Shown: in pieces, positions 1 to 8,314 of the stretch
How positions within the stretch are numbered: the first letter of the stretch is position 1
Layout of the letters: each line of letters opens with the position of its first letter
Source: Streptomyces antibioticus
GTDB lineage: Bacteria > Actinomycetota > Actinomycetes > Streptomycetales > Streptomycetaceae
Direction of reading: 5' to 3'
NCBI RefSeq assembly: GCF_001514065.1
Contig: NZ_KQ948423.1
Span: 641,692 to 705,691, forward strand
Length of the DNA: 64,000 bases
Made by a program: the position numbers and the translations under genes
The notes under the pieces: model-generated
The model's database searches: none
The model's input: the letters and a program-made list of their open reading frames with translations, nothing else
Told to the model about the DNA's origin: nothing

Positions 1-1
1 C

Positions 2-724
2 CAGGCGCATTACCAGGGCTTGGACACGAAGATCGTCGCGATCAACATCACCCGTAAGCCCAACTACGTCTTCGCCACCAAGCCCGGCAGTGACATCCGC
101 TCGGTCGAGGACTTCAAGGGGAAGAAGCTCGCGTTCTCGCAGGGCCAGGCCCAAGGGGTCGTGCTACTGAGGGCGTTGAAGAAGGCCGGGCTGGCCTACG
201 ACGACGTGAAGCTGGTCCCGCTGACCAGCAACCAGTTCCTCACCGCCCTCCAGTCCGGCCAGGTGGACATCGCCCCGCTCGGCAACACCCAGTCCCCGGC
301 CTACCTCGCGCAGTACGAGGCGAAGGGCGCCCGGGTCATCACCACCGACGTCGTCGACCTGCTCAACCTGCTCTGGGCGCCGACCTCCGTGCTGAACGAC
401 GAGGCGAAGGCCGCCGCGGTCGCCGCGTACATCCCGTACTGGGCGAAGGGCACGGTGTGGGCGTACGAGCACCCGGACGTCTGGAACCAGGAGTTCTACG
501 TCAAGACGCAGAACCTGACCGCCGCCCAGGCCAAGTCGATCTCGGACCTCGCCAACAAGCCGCTGTTCCCGCCGAGTTGGGACGAGGCGATCCGGTGGGA
601 GCAGGAGACCGCCGATCTGCTGGCGGAGGGCGGCTTCGTGAAGAAGTTCGACGTGGCCTCGCTCTTCGACCACCGCTTCGAGGGCATCGCCGCGAAGGCC
701 GTATCCGAGGAGTATCAGAAATGA
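2..724 (+). CDS. ABC transporter substrate-binding protein, sulfonate/taurine type (5' truncated)
   Basis: The reading frame is open from the left edge, so the N-terminus and signal peptide lie outside the window; the TTG at 20 is probably internal. The visible 240 or so residues are the C-terminal part of a type 2 periplasmic-type binding protein of the SsuA/TauA group. The segments around SVEDFKGKKLAF and LTSNQFLTALQSGQVDIAPL are the usual lobe-crossing and ligand-contact regions of that group. It would capture an organosulfur compound outside the membrane and deliver it to the permease. The stop overlaps the permease start as ATGA at 721-724, so the two are translationally coupled. The flavin monooxygenase and TauD-like gene downstream support a sulfonate or sulfate-ester substrate. 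The exact ligand cannot be read from the sequence. Confidence 0.85.
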   Translation, partial: QAHYQGLDTKIVAINITRKPNYVFATKPGSDIRSVEDFKGKKLAFSQGQAQGVVLLRALKKAGLAYDDVKLVPLTSNQFLTALQSGQVDIAPLGNTQSPAYLAQYEAKGARVITTDVVDLLNLLWAPTSVLNDEAKAAAVAAYIPYWAKGTVWAYEHPDVWNQEFYVKTQNLTAAQAKSISDLANKPLFPPSWDEAIRWEQETADLLAEGGFVKKFDVASLFDHRFEGIAAKAVSEEYQK

Positions 725-1560
725 GCGCCCTGACGACGACGGCCCCCGCCGTCACCGAGGCCCCGCAGGCGGTGCGCCGCAAGCGCCGCAGCCTCTCCCC
801 CGGTCGGCGGCTGCCCGCCGCCCGGCTCGTGGGCCCGGTGCTGCTGGTCGCCCTGTGGGCCGCCGCCTCCGCGGCCGGCCGGCTGGACCCGGGGGCGATC
901 CCGGCGCCCTGGACCGTGCTGAAGACGGGCGCCCGGCTGTGGACCGACGGCACCCTGCCGGACGACATCCTGACCTCGCTCCAGCGGGCCGCCTCCGGTT
1001 TCGCGATCGGGCTGGTCGCCGGGGTCGCGCTGGCGCTGGCGGCGGGGCTGAGCCGGGTCGGTGAGGCGTTGATCGACGGGACGGTGAACCTCAACCGGGC
1101 GATCCCCACCCTCGGTCTGATCCCGCTGTTCATCCTCTGGCTGGGCATCGGCGAGACCTTCAAGATCGCCATCATCGCGATCGTCGTCTACATCCCGATC
1201 TATCTGAACACCCATGCCGCGCTGGCCGGCATCGACAGCCGGTTCGTCGAACTCGCCGAGGTGCAGGGGCTGAACCGGTTCCAGTTCATCCGGCAGATCG
1301 TCATCCCCGGCGCGCTGCCCGGATTCTTCGTGGGACTCCGGCTCGGCGTCACCGGTTCCTGGCTCGGCCTGGTCGTGCTGGAGCAGATCAACGCCACCAG
1401 CGGACTCGGCTACATGATGTTCCAGGCCCAGAACTACGGCCAGTCGGACGTCATCCTCGTCGGCCTGGTCGTCTACGGCGTCTTCGGCCTCGTCTCCGAC
1501 AGCGCGGTCCGCCTCATCGAAAGGAGGGTGCTGTCGTGGCGACGCACACTGAGCAGCTGA
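721..1560 (+). CDS. ABC transporter permease, SsuC-like
   Basis: This is a 279-residue integral membrane protein of the BPD_transp_1 family. The ATG at 721 overlaps the previous stop (ATGA) and is preferred over in-frame codons further upstream inside the previous gene. A charged N-terminus (about residues 1-35) is followed by hydrophobic segments, among them [14 protein letters not shown] and [20 protein letters not shown]. The cytoplasmic EAA-type loop is seen around [20 protein letters not shown]. It forms the membrane channel of the sulfonate-type importer with the adjacent ATPase. The 3' end overlaps the ATPase start by 25 bases, so the cluster is a tight operon. Substrate specificity is inferred only from neighbours. 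Confidence 0.9.
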   Translation: MSALTTTAPAVTEAPQAVRRKRRSLSPGRRLPAARLVGPVLLVALWAAASAAGRLDPGAIPAPWTVLKTGARLWTDGTLPDDILTSLQRAASGFAIGLVAGVALALAAGLSRVGEALIDGTVNLNRAIPTLGLIPLFILWLGIGETFKIAIIAIVVYIPIYLNTHAALAGIDSRFVELAEVQGLNRFQFIRQIVIPGALPGFFVGLRLGVTGSWLGLVVLEQINATSGLGYMMFQAQNYGQSDVILVGLVVYGVFGLVSDSAVRLIERRVLSWRRTLSS

Positions 1561-2261
1561 CCCGGCCTGCCGTCCAACTCCGTGGCCTCACCCGCTCGTT
1601 CGACGGCCGTACGGTTCTCGACGGCATCGACCTGGACATCCCGGCCGGACAGTTCGTGGCCCTGCTCGGGCACAGCGGCTCCGGCAAGAGCACCCTGCTG
1701 CGGGCGGTCGCGGGCCTGGACCACGAGGTCGCCGGGAGCGGGCAGTTCACCGCCCCCGAGCGGATATCGGTGGTCTTCCAGGACTCGCGGCTGCTGCCCT
1801 GGCGCCGGGTGCTGGACAACGTGCTGCTGGGCACCGACGGCGTCGACAGGGGGCGGGCCGCGCTCGAAGAGGTGGGGCTCAAGGGGCGGGAGCGGGCCTG
1901 GCCGAACGAGCTGTCCGGCGGGGAGGCACAGCGGGCCGCGCTGGCCCGGTCGCTGGTCCGGGAGCCCGAACTGCTGCTCGCCGACGAGCCGTTCGGGGCG
2001 CTGGACGCGCTGACCCGGATCAAGATGCACGCCCTGCTGCGGGAGCTGTGGGAGCGGCACCGGCCGTCGGTGCTGCTGGTCACGCACGACGTGGACGAGG
2101 CGATCGTGCTGGCCGACCGGGTGCTGGTGCTGGAGGAGGGGCGGATCGGCCTCGACCTGGCCATCGAGCCCCCGCATCCGAGGTCGTACCGCGATCCGCT
2201 GCTGGGCGAGTACCGGGAGCGGCTGCTGAAGGCGCTCGGAGTGACGGAGGACCACGCATGA
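1536..2261 (+). CDS. ABC transporter ATP-binding protein, SsuB-like
   Basis: This is a 241-residue nucleotide-binding subunit. The GTG start at 1536 is set by an excellent Shine-Dalgarno AAGGAGG at 1521-1527, inside the permease gene. Walker [10 protein letters not shown] is at residues 45-53. The signature [15 protein letters not shown], Walker [13 protein letters not shown] and the switch THDVDEA follow in order. The short linker and [11 protein letters not shown]-loop segment are typical of the nitrate/sulfonate/taurine ATPases (SsuB/TauB). It powers the importer formed by the two genes upstream. The stop overlaps the first codon of a 14-codon open frame at 2258. Confidence 0.92.
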   Translation: MATHTEQLTRPAVQLRGLTRSFDGRTVLDGIDLDIPAGQFVALLGHSGSGKSTLLRAVAGLDHEVAGSGQFTAPERISVVFQDSRLLPWRRVLDNVLLGTDGVDRGRAALEEVGLKGRERAWPNELSGGEAQRAALARSLVREPELLLADEPFGALDALTRIKMHALLRELWERHRPSVLLVTHDVDEAIVLADRVLVLEEGRIGLDLAIEPPHPRSYRDPLLGEYRERLLKALGVTEDHA

Positions 2262-2302
2262 CCACCGACCTGGGTTTTCCCGCGGAGGAGCACCACCGAT
2301 GA
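2258..2302 (+). other. 14-codon open frame bridging two operon genes
   Basis: ATG at 2258 overlaps the ATPase stop as ATGA, and the TGA at 2300-2302 overlaps the monooxygenase ATG at 2299, again as ATGA. Its first nine bases (ATGACCACC) are identical to those of the monooxygenase. GGAGGAG lies inside it at 2284-2290 and serves the monooxygenase. It may be a coupling mini-cistron that re-initiates ribosomes, or simply the remnant of an older start. Expression is not demonstrated. Confidence 0.25.
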
Positions 2303-3633
2303 CCACCAGACAGCTGCATCTCAACGCGTTCCTGATGAACACCGGCCATCACGAGGCCTCCTGGCGGCTGCCGGAGAGCGATCCGTACGCGCATGTCGAG
2401 CTGGAGCACTACGTCCGGCTGGCCCGGAGCGCCGAGCGCGGCACCTTCGACTCGCTCTTCCTCGCCGACGGCCCGCAGCTGTGGGGCTCGGTCTCGCAGC
2501 GGCCCGCGGGCGCCCTGGAGCCGTTGACGCTGCTCACCGCGCTGGCGACGGCCACCGAGCACATCGGCCTGATCGCCACCGCGTCGACGTCGTACAACTC
2601 CCCTTACAACCTGGCCCGCAAGTTCGCCTCGCTCGACATCATCAGCGGCGGCCGGGCGGGCTGGAACATCGTCACGACTGCCGGCGCCGAGGCGGCCCGC
2701 AACTTCGGCCTCGCCGCGGAACCGGCACACGCCGAACGGTACGCACGCGCCGCCGAGTTCCTGGACGTGGCGCTGAAGCTCTGGGACAGCTGGGAGGACG
2801 ACGCGATCGTCGCCGACAAGGCGACCGGCGTCTGGGGCGACGACACGAAGATCCACCCGCCTCGGCACCAGGGGACGTACTTCAGTGTCGAGGGCGCCCT
2901 CAACGTGCCGCGCTCACCGCAGGGTTATCCGCTGCTCGTGCAGGCGGGCTCCAGCGAGGACGGCAAGACGTTCGCGGCCCGGTACGCGGAGGCGGTGTTC
3001 ACCGCCCAGCAGACGCTGAAGGACGCGCAGGACTTCTACGCCGACCTCAAGTCCCGTGTCGTGCGGGCGGGCCGGGACCCCGAGCACCTCAAGGTGCTGC
3101 CCGGCATCGTCCCCGTCATCGGCTCGACGGAGGCCGAGGCGCGGGCGGCGGAACAGGAGCTGGAGGACCACATCGTGCACGAGCACGGCGTGGCCAACCT
3201 GGAACGCCTCTTCCAACTGCCCGCCGGAACACTGGAGCTGAACTCGGAACTCCCCGCCGACCTGCCCACCGAGGACGCCATCGAGGGCGCCAAGAGCCGG
3301 TACACGCTGGTCGTCGAGCTGGCCCGGCGCGAGCGGCTCACCGTACGGCAGCTGATCGGGCGGCTCGGCGGCGGGCGCGGGCATCTCACCTTCGCGGGGA
3401 CGCCCGAGCAGGTCGCCGACGCGATCGAGCGCTGGTTCACGCTCGGCGCCGCCGACGGCTTCAACATCATGCCGGCCGTGCTGCCCTCCGGCCTGGACCT
3501 CTTCGTCGACCACGTCGTCCCGATCCTGCGCGCCCGCGGCCTGCTCCGCGAGGAGTACGGCCCGCGCCGCACCCTGCGGGAGCGCTACGGCCTCCCCCGC
3601 CCCGCCAACCAGTACACCGCCACCCTGGTCTGA
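2299..3633 (+). CDS. LLM-class flavin-dependent monooxygenase, NtaA/SnaA/DszA group
   Basis: This 444-residue protein belongs to the luciferase-like FMN-dependent monooxygenases. The NtaA/SnaA/DszA subfamily uses FMNH2 from a separate reductase to oxidise nitrilotriacetate, pristinamycin precursors or organosulfur compounds. Family hallmarks are the N-terminal AFLMNTGHHEASWRLPES region, LEPLTLLTALATATEHIGL, GRAGWNIVTT and the late AGTPEQVADAIERWF segment. The full family length is present. The start is fixed by GGAGGAG about 9 bases upstream. Placed after a sulfonate-type ABC importer and before a TauD-like gene, it most likely oxidises an imported sulfonate or thio compound to release sulfite. 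No flavin reductase gene is visible in the window. Confidence 0.88.
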   Translation: MTTRQLHLNAFLMNTGHHEASWRLPESDPYAHVELEHYVRLARSAERGTFDSLFLADGPQLWGSVSQRPAGALEPLTLLTALATATEHIGLIATASTSYNSPYNLARKFASLDIISGGRAGWNIVTTAGAEAARNFGLAAEPAHAERYARAAEFLDVALKLWDSWEDDAIVADKATGVWGDDTKIHPPRHQGTYFSVEGALNVPRSPQGYPLLVQAGSSEDGKTFAARYAEAVFTAQQTLKDAQDFYADLKSRVVRAGRDPEHLKVLPGIVPVIGSTEAEARAAEQELEDHIVHEHGVANLERLFQLPAGTLELNSELPADLPTEDAIEGAKSRYTLVVELARRERLTVRQLIGRLGGGRGHLTFAGTPEQVADAIERWFTLGAADGFNIMPAVLPSGLDLFVDHVVPILRARGLLREEYGPRRTLRERYGLPRPANQYTATLV

Positions 3634-3647
3634 AAGGACTGACCGTC

Positions 3648-4538
3648 ATGACGCTCGACATCCGCAAGGTCACCGCCCACATCGGCGCCCGGGTCTCCGG
3701 CGTGGACATCGCCAAGCCGCTGGACGGCGAGACCGTCGCCGCCGTCCGCGAGGCCCTCAACGTCCACAAGGCGCTGGTCTTCGACGACGTCCACCTCGAC
3801 GACGAGGGCCAGCAGGCCTTCGCCCGCCACTTCGGCGACCTCACCACCGCCCACCCCACGGTCCCCGCCGTCGAGGGCGCGGCGAACGTGCTGCCCGTCG
3901 ACAGCGAGCAGGGCAGCGCCAGCCACTGGCACACGGACGTCACCTTCGTCCTCAACCCGCCGCAGGCCAGCACCCTGCGCAGCATCACGCTCCCGCCGTA
4001 CGGCGGCGAGACCCTGATCACCAACTCCGCGGCGGCGTACCGGAGTCTGCCCGAGCCGCTGCGCCGGCTGGCGGACACCCTGTGGGCCGAGCACACCAAC
4101 GACTACGACTACGCGGTCCCGGCGGAGGACATCGACGAGAAGAAGGCCGCCCAGCGCGCCCAGTTCACGTCGATCAAGTTCCGCACCGCCCACCCGGTGG
4201 TCCGCGTCCACCCGCTGACCGGTGAACGGGGTCTGTTCATCGGCGGGTTCGCGCAGCGCATCGTGGGCCTGTCGGTGACGGAGTCGCGCACGCTGCTGGA
4301 CCTGCTCCAGTCGTACGTGGTCAAGCCGGAACACATCCTGCGCCACCGCTGGTCGCCGAACCAGCTCGTCCTCTTCGACAACCGCATCACCCAGCACTAC
4401 GCCGTCGACAACTACGACCGCCAGGCCCGCCGTCTGCACCGGGTGACCGTCGCCGGTGACATCCCGGTCGGCATCGAGGGCAAGGAGAGCTACTCGGTGG
4501 AGGGCGACGCCTCGCACTACACGAGCGTGGCGGCCTGA
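3648..4538 (+). CDS. TauD/TfdA-family 2-oxoglutarate/Fe(II) dioxygenase
   Basis: This is a 296-residue non-heme iron dioxygenase. The ATG at 3648 sits 14 bases after the monooxygenase stop, with AAAGGA just before it. The iron-binding facial triad is visible: H95 and D97 in SHWHTDVTF, and H250 in RITQHYAVDNY. Arginines 261/262/265 in RRLHRVTV supply the 2-oxoglutarate carboxylate contact. Family members (TauD, AtsK) hydroxylate taurine, alkyl sulfate esters or similar, releasing sulfite, sulfate or an aldehyde with succinate and CO2. It is the last gene of the sulfur operon and is followed by a hairpin terminator. The precise substrate is unknown. Confidence 0.9.
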   Translation: MTLDIRKVTAHIGARVSGVDIAKPLDGETVAAVREALNVHKALVFDDVHLDDEGQQAFARHFGDLTTAHPTVPAVEGAANVLPVDSEQGSASHWHTDVTFVLNPPQASTLRSITLPPYGGETLITNSAAAYRSLPEPLRRLADTLWAEHTNDYDYAVPAEDIDEKKAAQRAQFTSIKFRTAHPVVRVHPLTGERGLFIGGFAQRIVGLSVTESRTLLDLLQSYVVKPEHILRHRWSPNQLVLFDNRITQHYAVDNYDRQARRLHRVTVAGDIPVGIEGKESYSVEGDASHYTSVAA

Positions 4539-4567
4539 TCACGGCCTGTACGGGCAGCGTCCGCATT

Positions 4568-4619
4568 CTGGGCAGGCTCTCCTTCTGAGCGGAGAGGCCG
4601 CCCAGACTGTGGGCGTTTT
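4568..4619 (+). terminator. Hairpin terminator of the sulfur operon
   Basis: CTGGGC (4568-4573) pairs with GCCCAG (4600-4605). GGCTCTCC pairs with GGAGAGGCC inside, with one bulged base on each side. A short TTTT run lies at 4616-4619. It is placed 30 bases after the dioxygenase stop. Confidence 0.6.
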
Positions 4620-4649
4620 GCCGTCTCACGTACTGGACGAATCGCGCTC

Positions 4650-6029
4650 ATGCCCAGCACCACCCCCGTCGAGGCCCCGCCCGAGCCCGGCACCTCCCTC
4701 TCCCACAGCCTCAAGCAGCGCCATCTGTCGATGATCGCCCTCGGTGGTGTCATCGGCGCGGGCCTGTTCGTGGGCTCCGGCGCGGGCATCGCCGCCGCCG
4801 GCCCGTCGATCGTCCTCGCCTACACGCTCTCCGGGCTCCTCGTGATGCTGGTGATGCGGATGCTGGGCGAGATGTCGGCCGCGTATCCCTCGTCGGGCTC
4901 CTTCTCCGCGCACGCCGAGCGCGCCATCGGCCCCTGGGCGGGCTTCACCGCCGGCTGGTCCTTCTGGGTGCTGCTCTGCACGGCCGTGGGCCTGGAGGGC
5001 ATCGGCGCGGCGAAGATCGTGACCGGGTGGCTGCCGGGGACGCCGGAGTGGGCGTGGGTGGCGCTGTTCATGGTCGTCTTCTGCGCGACGAACCTCACCG
5101 CCGTGAAGAACTTCGGCGAGTTCGAGTTCTGGTTCGCGGCCCTGAAGGTCGGGGCGATCAGCCTGTTCCTGGTGCTGGGGGTGCTGGCGATCGCGGGCGT
5201 CCTCCCGGGCACGGACTCGCCGGGGACGAGCCATCTGACGGAGTTCCTGCCGAACGGCAGCGAGGGGCTGATCATCGGAATCCTCGCCTCCGTGTTCGCG
5301 TACGGCGGTCTGGAGACGGTCACCATCGCGGCGGCGGAGTCGGAGGACCCGGTGAAGGGTGTGGCGAGTGCGGTCCGCACGGCCATGTGGCGCATCGCGC
5401 TGTTCTACATCGGTTCGATGGCGGTCATCGTGACGCTGGTCCCGTGGGACTCCGGGGCCGTGACGACCAAGGGGCCGTACGTCGCCGCCCTCGACTCCCT
5501 CGGCATCCCGGGCGCCGGACAGCTCATGAACGTGGTCGTCCTGGTCGCCCTGCTCTCCGCGATGAACGCCAACATCTACGGCTCCTCGCGCATCGCCTAC
5601 TCCCTCGTGGAGCGCGGGCAGGGCCCGAAGGCGCTGGGCCGGGTGTCGGGCGGGGTGCCGCGGGTCGCCGTACTGACGTCCTCGGTGTTCGGGTTCGCCT
5701 GCGTGGTGCTGAGCTACTGGCGCCCGGACGACGTCTTCTCGTGGCTGCTCAACATGATCGGCGCGGTGATCCTGGTCGTCTGGATCCTCATCGCCGTCTC
5801 GCAGCTGCGGCTGCGCCGGCAGTTGGAGCGGGAGGCGCCGGAGAGGCTGACCGTGCGGATGTGGGCGTTCCCGGTGCTGACGTGGGTGGCGCTGGCCGGG
5901 ATGGCCGGGATCTTCGTGCTGATGGCGCGGGAGGCGGACACCCGGGTGCAGTTGTACTCGACCGGCGTCATGACGGTGGTGCTGGCGGCCGTGGGCTACG
6001 CGTGGCAGCGCAGGCGGGCCGCGCGCTGA
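4650..6029 (+). CDS. Amino acid permease, APC superfamily (GabP/CycA-like)
   Basis: This is a 459-residue proton-coupled amino-acid transporter with about 12 membrane helices. After a 27-residue cytoplasmic head, helix 1 carries the APC fingerprint [20 protein letters not shown]. The next conserved elements are the helix 3 [14 protein letters not shown] region, the conserved loop [21 protein letters not shown], and [14 protein letters not shown]. Members of this AAT branch import GABA, D-Ser/D-Ala/Gly, aromatic or basic amino acids; the sequence seen does not decide which. No Shine-Dalgarno is obvious before the ATG. It is monocistronic: a terminator precedes it and another follows. Confidence 0.88.
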   Translation: MPSTTPVEAPPEPGTSLSHSLKQRHLSMIALGGVIGAGLFVGSGAGIAAAGPSIVLAYTLSGLLVMLVMRMLGEMSAAYPSSGSFSAHAERAIGPWAGFTAGWSFWVLLCTAVGLEGIGAAKIVTGWLPGTPEWAWVALFMVVFCATNLTAVKNFGEFEFWFAALKVGAISLFLVLGVLAIAGVLPGTDSPGTSHLTEFLPNGSEGLIIGILASVFAYGGLETVTIAAAESEDPVKGVASAVRTAMWRIALFYIGSMAVIVTLVPWDSGAVTTKGPYVAALDSLGIPGAGQLMNVVVLVALLSAMNANIYGSSRIAYSLVERGQGPKALGRVSGGVPRVAVLTSSVFGFACVVLSYWRPDDVFSWLLNMIGAVILVVWILIAVSQLRLRRQLEREAPERLTVRMWAFPVLTWVALAGMAGIFVLMAREADTRVQLYSTGVMTVVLAAVGYAWQRRRAAR

Positions 6030-6045
6030 CGGGACCGCCCCGCCG

Positions 6046-6078
6046 AAAGCCCCCGTGTGGATCACACGGGGGCTTTTT
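6046..6078 (+). terminator. Strong intrinsic terminator between permease and sodF
   Basis: A perfect 14-bp stem AAAGCCCCCGTGTG / CACACGGGGGCTTT has a 3-base loop (GAT) and ends in TTTTT (6074-6078). It insulates sodF from permease read-through. Its T-tract is only 16 bases from the Nur-type operator. Confidence 0.92.
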
Positions 6079-6093
6079 GCTGTTAGCTTGTTG

Positions 6094-6110
6094 TTGCAAG
6101 CTACTTGCAA
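6094..6110 (+). promoter_or_regulatory. Nur box (nickel-responsive operator)
   Basis: TTGCAA-GCTAC-TTGCAA is an exact match to the Streptomyces Nur operator form tTGCaa-N5-ttGCAA. It lies inside a larger dyad, AGCTTGTTGTTGCAAG/CTTGCAACAAGCT, 22 bases before the sodF start. In S. coelicolor the Fur-family regulator Nur, with nickel bound, represses sodF through such a site. The same control is inferred here. Confidence 0.88.
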
Positions 6111-6132
6111 CAAGCTCTTGAGGGGACCCGTC

Positions 6133-6780
6133 ATGCCCGTCTACACGCTGCCCGAACTGCCCTACGACTACTCCGCGCTCGCCCCCGTGATCAGCCCCGA
6201 GATCATCGAGCTGCACCACGACAAGCACCACGCGGCGTACGTGAAGGGCGCCAACGACACGCTGGAGCAGCTCGCGGAGGCACGGGACAAGGAGCAGTGG
6301 GCGGCGCTGAACGGGCTGGAGAAGAACCTGGCCTTCCATCTGTCCGGGCACATCCTGCACTCGATCTACTGGCAGAACATGACCGGCCCGAAGGACGGCG
6401 GCGGCGAGCCCCTCGCGGCCGACGGGGTCGGGGACCTCGCCGACGCGATCGCCGAGTCCTTCGGCTCGTACGCCGGTTTCAAGGCGCAGCTCACCAAGGC
6501 CGCCGCGACCACGCAGGGTTCGGGCTGGGGCGTGCTCGCGTACGAGCCGGTGAGCGGGCGGCTGGTCGTCGAGCAGGTCTACGACCACCAGGGCAACGTC
6601 GGGCAGGGCGCGGTGCCGCTCCTCGTCTTCGACGCCTGGGAGCACGCCTTCTACCTCCAGTACCGGAACCAGAAGGTCGACTTCATCGACGCCATGTGGG
6701 CCGTCGTCAACTGGCAGGACGTGGCCCGGCGTTACGAGGCGGCCAGGTCCCGCGCGGATGTGCTGCTGCTCGTGCCCTGA
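6133..6780 (+). CDS. sodF: Superoxide dismutase, Fe/Mn family (Fe-SOD, SodF)
   Basis: This cytoplasmic enzyme dismutates superoxide to H2O2 and O2. It has 215 residues, the normal family length. Predicted metal ligands are H28 ([10 protein letters not shown]), H76 (GHILHSIYW), D167 and H171 ([12 protein letters not shown]). The ATG at 6133 follows GAGGGG with proper spacing and encodes the classic start [16 protein letters not shown]; the longer frame begins inside the operator and is rejected. The Nur box immediately upstream marks it as the nickel-repressed Fe-SOD of the sodF/sodN pair. Nickel-limited cells would switch from Ni-SOD to this enzyme. The Fe assignment over Mn rests on that operator and on Streptomyces precedent. 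Confidence 0.95.
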   Translation: MPVYTLPELPYDYSALAPVISPEIIELHHDKHHAAYVKGANDTLEQLAEARDKEQWAALNGLEKNLAFHLSGHILHSIYWQNMTGPKDGGGEPLAADGVGDLADAIAESFGSYAGFKAQLTKAAATTQGSGWGVLAYEPVSGRLVVEQVYDHQGNVGQGAVPLLVFDAWEHAFYLQYRNQKVDFIDAMWAVVNWQDVARRYEAARSRADVLLLVP

Positions 6781-6883
6781 CGGGTGTATGAATACGTCCT
6801 GCTCGTGATCGTCTTCTCACCTTTCACGTGGCAGGCGGAATGACGGAAGGCCCCCGCGAGGACGTGACTCGCGGGGGCCTTCC
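6781..6883 (+). ncRNA. Candidate s-SodF-like small RNA from the sodF 3'UTR
   Basis: The 3'UTR between the sodF stop and its terminator end is 103 nt. In S. coelicolor a roughly 90-nt RNA processed from the sodF 3'UTR pairs with the sodN ribosome-binding region and destabilises it. Here TCACCTTTC (6817-6825) is perfectly complementary to a GAAAGGTGA Shine-Dalgarno, which fits that role. The target sodN is not in the window and processing is not shown. Confidence 0.45.
6845..6883 (+). terminator. Bidirectional terminator, sodF and methyltransferase
   Basis: A perfect 16-bp stem GGAAGGCCCCCGCGAG / CTCGCGGGGGCCTTCC has a 7-base loop. It lies between the convergent sodF (+) and methyltransferase (-) genes and can serve both strands. 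It would also be the 3' end of the candidate sRNA. Confidence 0.88.
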
Positions 6884-6898
6884 GGTGCGCGGGGCAGC

Positions 6899-7675
6899 CT
6901 ACGGCTTGCGGCCCACGCCGCCGTGCTGGCCGATCGGCTCCGGCGTGCTGCCGGCGTCCGGACGCCACAGGGGGACGGAGACGACGCCCGGCTCCACCAG
7001 TTCCAGGCCGTCGAAGAACGCGGTGATCTGCTCGACCGGGCGCAGGAAGTAGGGAACGGCGCCGGTCTCATTGTAGGCGTCCTGGGCCTGTTCGTAGTCC
7101 GGGTCGGTGCCGCGCGAGCCGTCGTTGACGCAGAGGTGGCTGCCGGAGGGCAGGCCCGCGAGGAGACGGGCGACGAGGTCCCGGGCCAGGTCGTGGTCGG
7201 CGACATGGCCGAGGATGCCGCTGAGGATCAGGGCGGTGGGCCGGGACAGATCCAGAGTCTTGGCCGCCTGCTCCAGGATGCGCTCCGGCTCGTACAGGCT
7301 CAGGTCCTCGTACGCCGTCACGCCCTCCGGGGTGGAGGTGAGCAGGGCGCGGGCGTGGGTCAGGACGAGCGGGTCGTTGTCGACGTAGACGATCCTCGAC
7401 TCGGGGGCGATCCGCTGGGCCACCTCATGGGTGTTGTCGACGGTCGGCAGGCCGGTGCCGACATCCAGGAACTGGCGCACGCCCGCCTCCTGCACCAGGT
7501 ACCGGATGCTGCGGCCGAGGAAGGCGCGGCTGCTGCGGGCGATGGTGACGATGCCGGGGAAGACGGCGGTGTAGGCGTCGCCGGCCTCCTCGTCCACCGG
7601 GTAGTTGTCCTTGCCGCCGAGCCAGTAGTTCCAGATGCGGGCCGAATGGGGTACCGAGGTGTCGATCTCCGTCAT
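6899..7675 (-). CDS. SAM-dependent methyltransferase, DUF574/Methyltransf_19 family
   Basis: This 258-residue protein belongs to an actinobacterial S-adenosylmethionine methyltransferase family that is greatly expanded in Streptomyces. The N-terminus has the family signature SARIWNYWLGGKDNYPVDEEAG. The SAM-binding motif I is QFLDVGTGLPTVDNTHEVAQ and the acidic loop follows in IVYVDNDPLVLTHARAL. A later conserved segment is ALILSGILGHV. Substrates of the family are not known. The gene stands alone, facing away from the histidine phosphatase start region and sharing a terminator with sodF. The ATG at 7675 matches the conserved N-terminus. Confidence 0.88.
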   Translation of the reverse strand: MTEIDTSVPHSARIWNYWLGGKDNYPVDEEAGDAYTAVFPGIVTIARSSRAFLGRSIRYLVQEAGVRQFLDVGTGLPTVDNTHEVAQRIAPESRIVYVDNDPLVLTHARALLTSTPEGVTAYEDLSLYEPERILEQAAKTLDLSRPTALILSGILGHVADHDLARDLVARLLAGLPSGSHLCVNDGSRGTDPDYEQAQDAYNETGAVPYFLRPVEQITAFFDGLELVEPGVVSVPLWRPDAGSTPEPIGQHGGVGRKP

Positions 7676-7687
7676 GTGCCCATGGTG

Positions 7688-8314
7688 CTACGGAAGGTGC
7701 AGGTCGCACGGCACATTGAGGGAGAGAAGTGCGGCGGATCCCGTGGCGGTCACACGGAGTTCGGTGACCGCCGCGTTCTGCAACCGCGGGAGGACCCGGC
7801 GGTACTCGCCGAGCGGGACGGACAGCAGCGTGCACAGGGCCAGCCGGAGCAGGGTGTTGTGGGCCACGACGAGGACGCGCTCGCCGGAGTGGGCCCGCGC
7901 GATGCGGCGCAGGGCGGCGACGCCGCGCTCCGCCGCCTCCTTCGGGTCCTCGGCGCCGGGGAACGGGTGCGCCACGGGATCGGCGCGGTACGCCTCCGCC
8001 GCCTGCGGGTTCTCCGCCGCGAACTCGGCGAGCGTACGGCCCTCCACCACCCCGAAGTCGCATTCGCGCAGGCCGGGTTCGGGGTGGGAGGTGAGGCCGA
8101 GGGCGCGGCAGACGGGGGCGGCGGTGGCGATGGCCCGCGAGACCGTGGACGTCCAGATCGCGTCCACGGGGTGGGCAGCGGCCCAGCGTCCGAGGGCCTC
8201 GGCCTGGGCGCGGCCCTCGTCGGTGAGGGCGATGTCGCTGACGCCGGCGTAGCGGTTCTCGGCGTGCCAGACGGTCTGGCCGTGGCGGACGAGGAGGAGG
8301 GTCGTACTGCTCAT
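7688..8314 (-). CDS. Histidine phosphatase family protein (phosphoglycerate-mutase-like)
   Basis: This is a 208-residue single-domain phosphatase. The catalytic RHG motif is at the N-terminus (LLLVRHGQTVWHAENRYAG), the second arginine is in the SRAIATAAPV region, the acid donor is in LRECDFGVVEGRT, and the second histidine is in VLVVAHNTLLRLAL. The short form resembles broad phosphatases such as CobC/GpmB-like enzymes more than cofactor-dependent glycolytic mutase. The ATG at 8314 overlaps the stop of the upstream FGGY kinase as ATGA (8311-8314), so kinase and phosphatase are co-translated. This suggests that both act on the same sugar or sugar phosphate. That link is inference. Confidence 0.9.
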   Translation of the reverse strand: MSSTTLLLVRHGQTVWHAENRYAGVSDIALTDEGRAQAEALGRWAAAHPVDAIWTSTVSRAIATAAPVCRALGLTSHPEPGLRECDFGVVEGRTLAEFAAENPQAAEAYRADPVAHPFPGAEDPKEAAERGVAALRRIARAHSGERVLVVAHNTLLRLALCTLLSVPLGEYRRVLPRLQNAAVTELRVTATGSAALLSLNVPCDLHLP

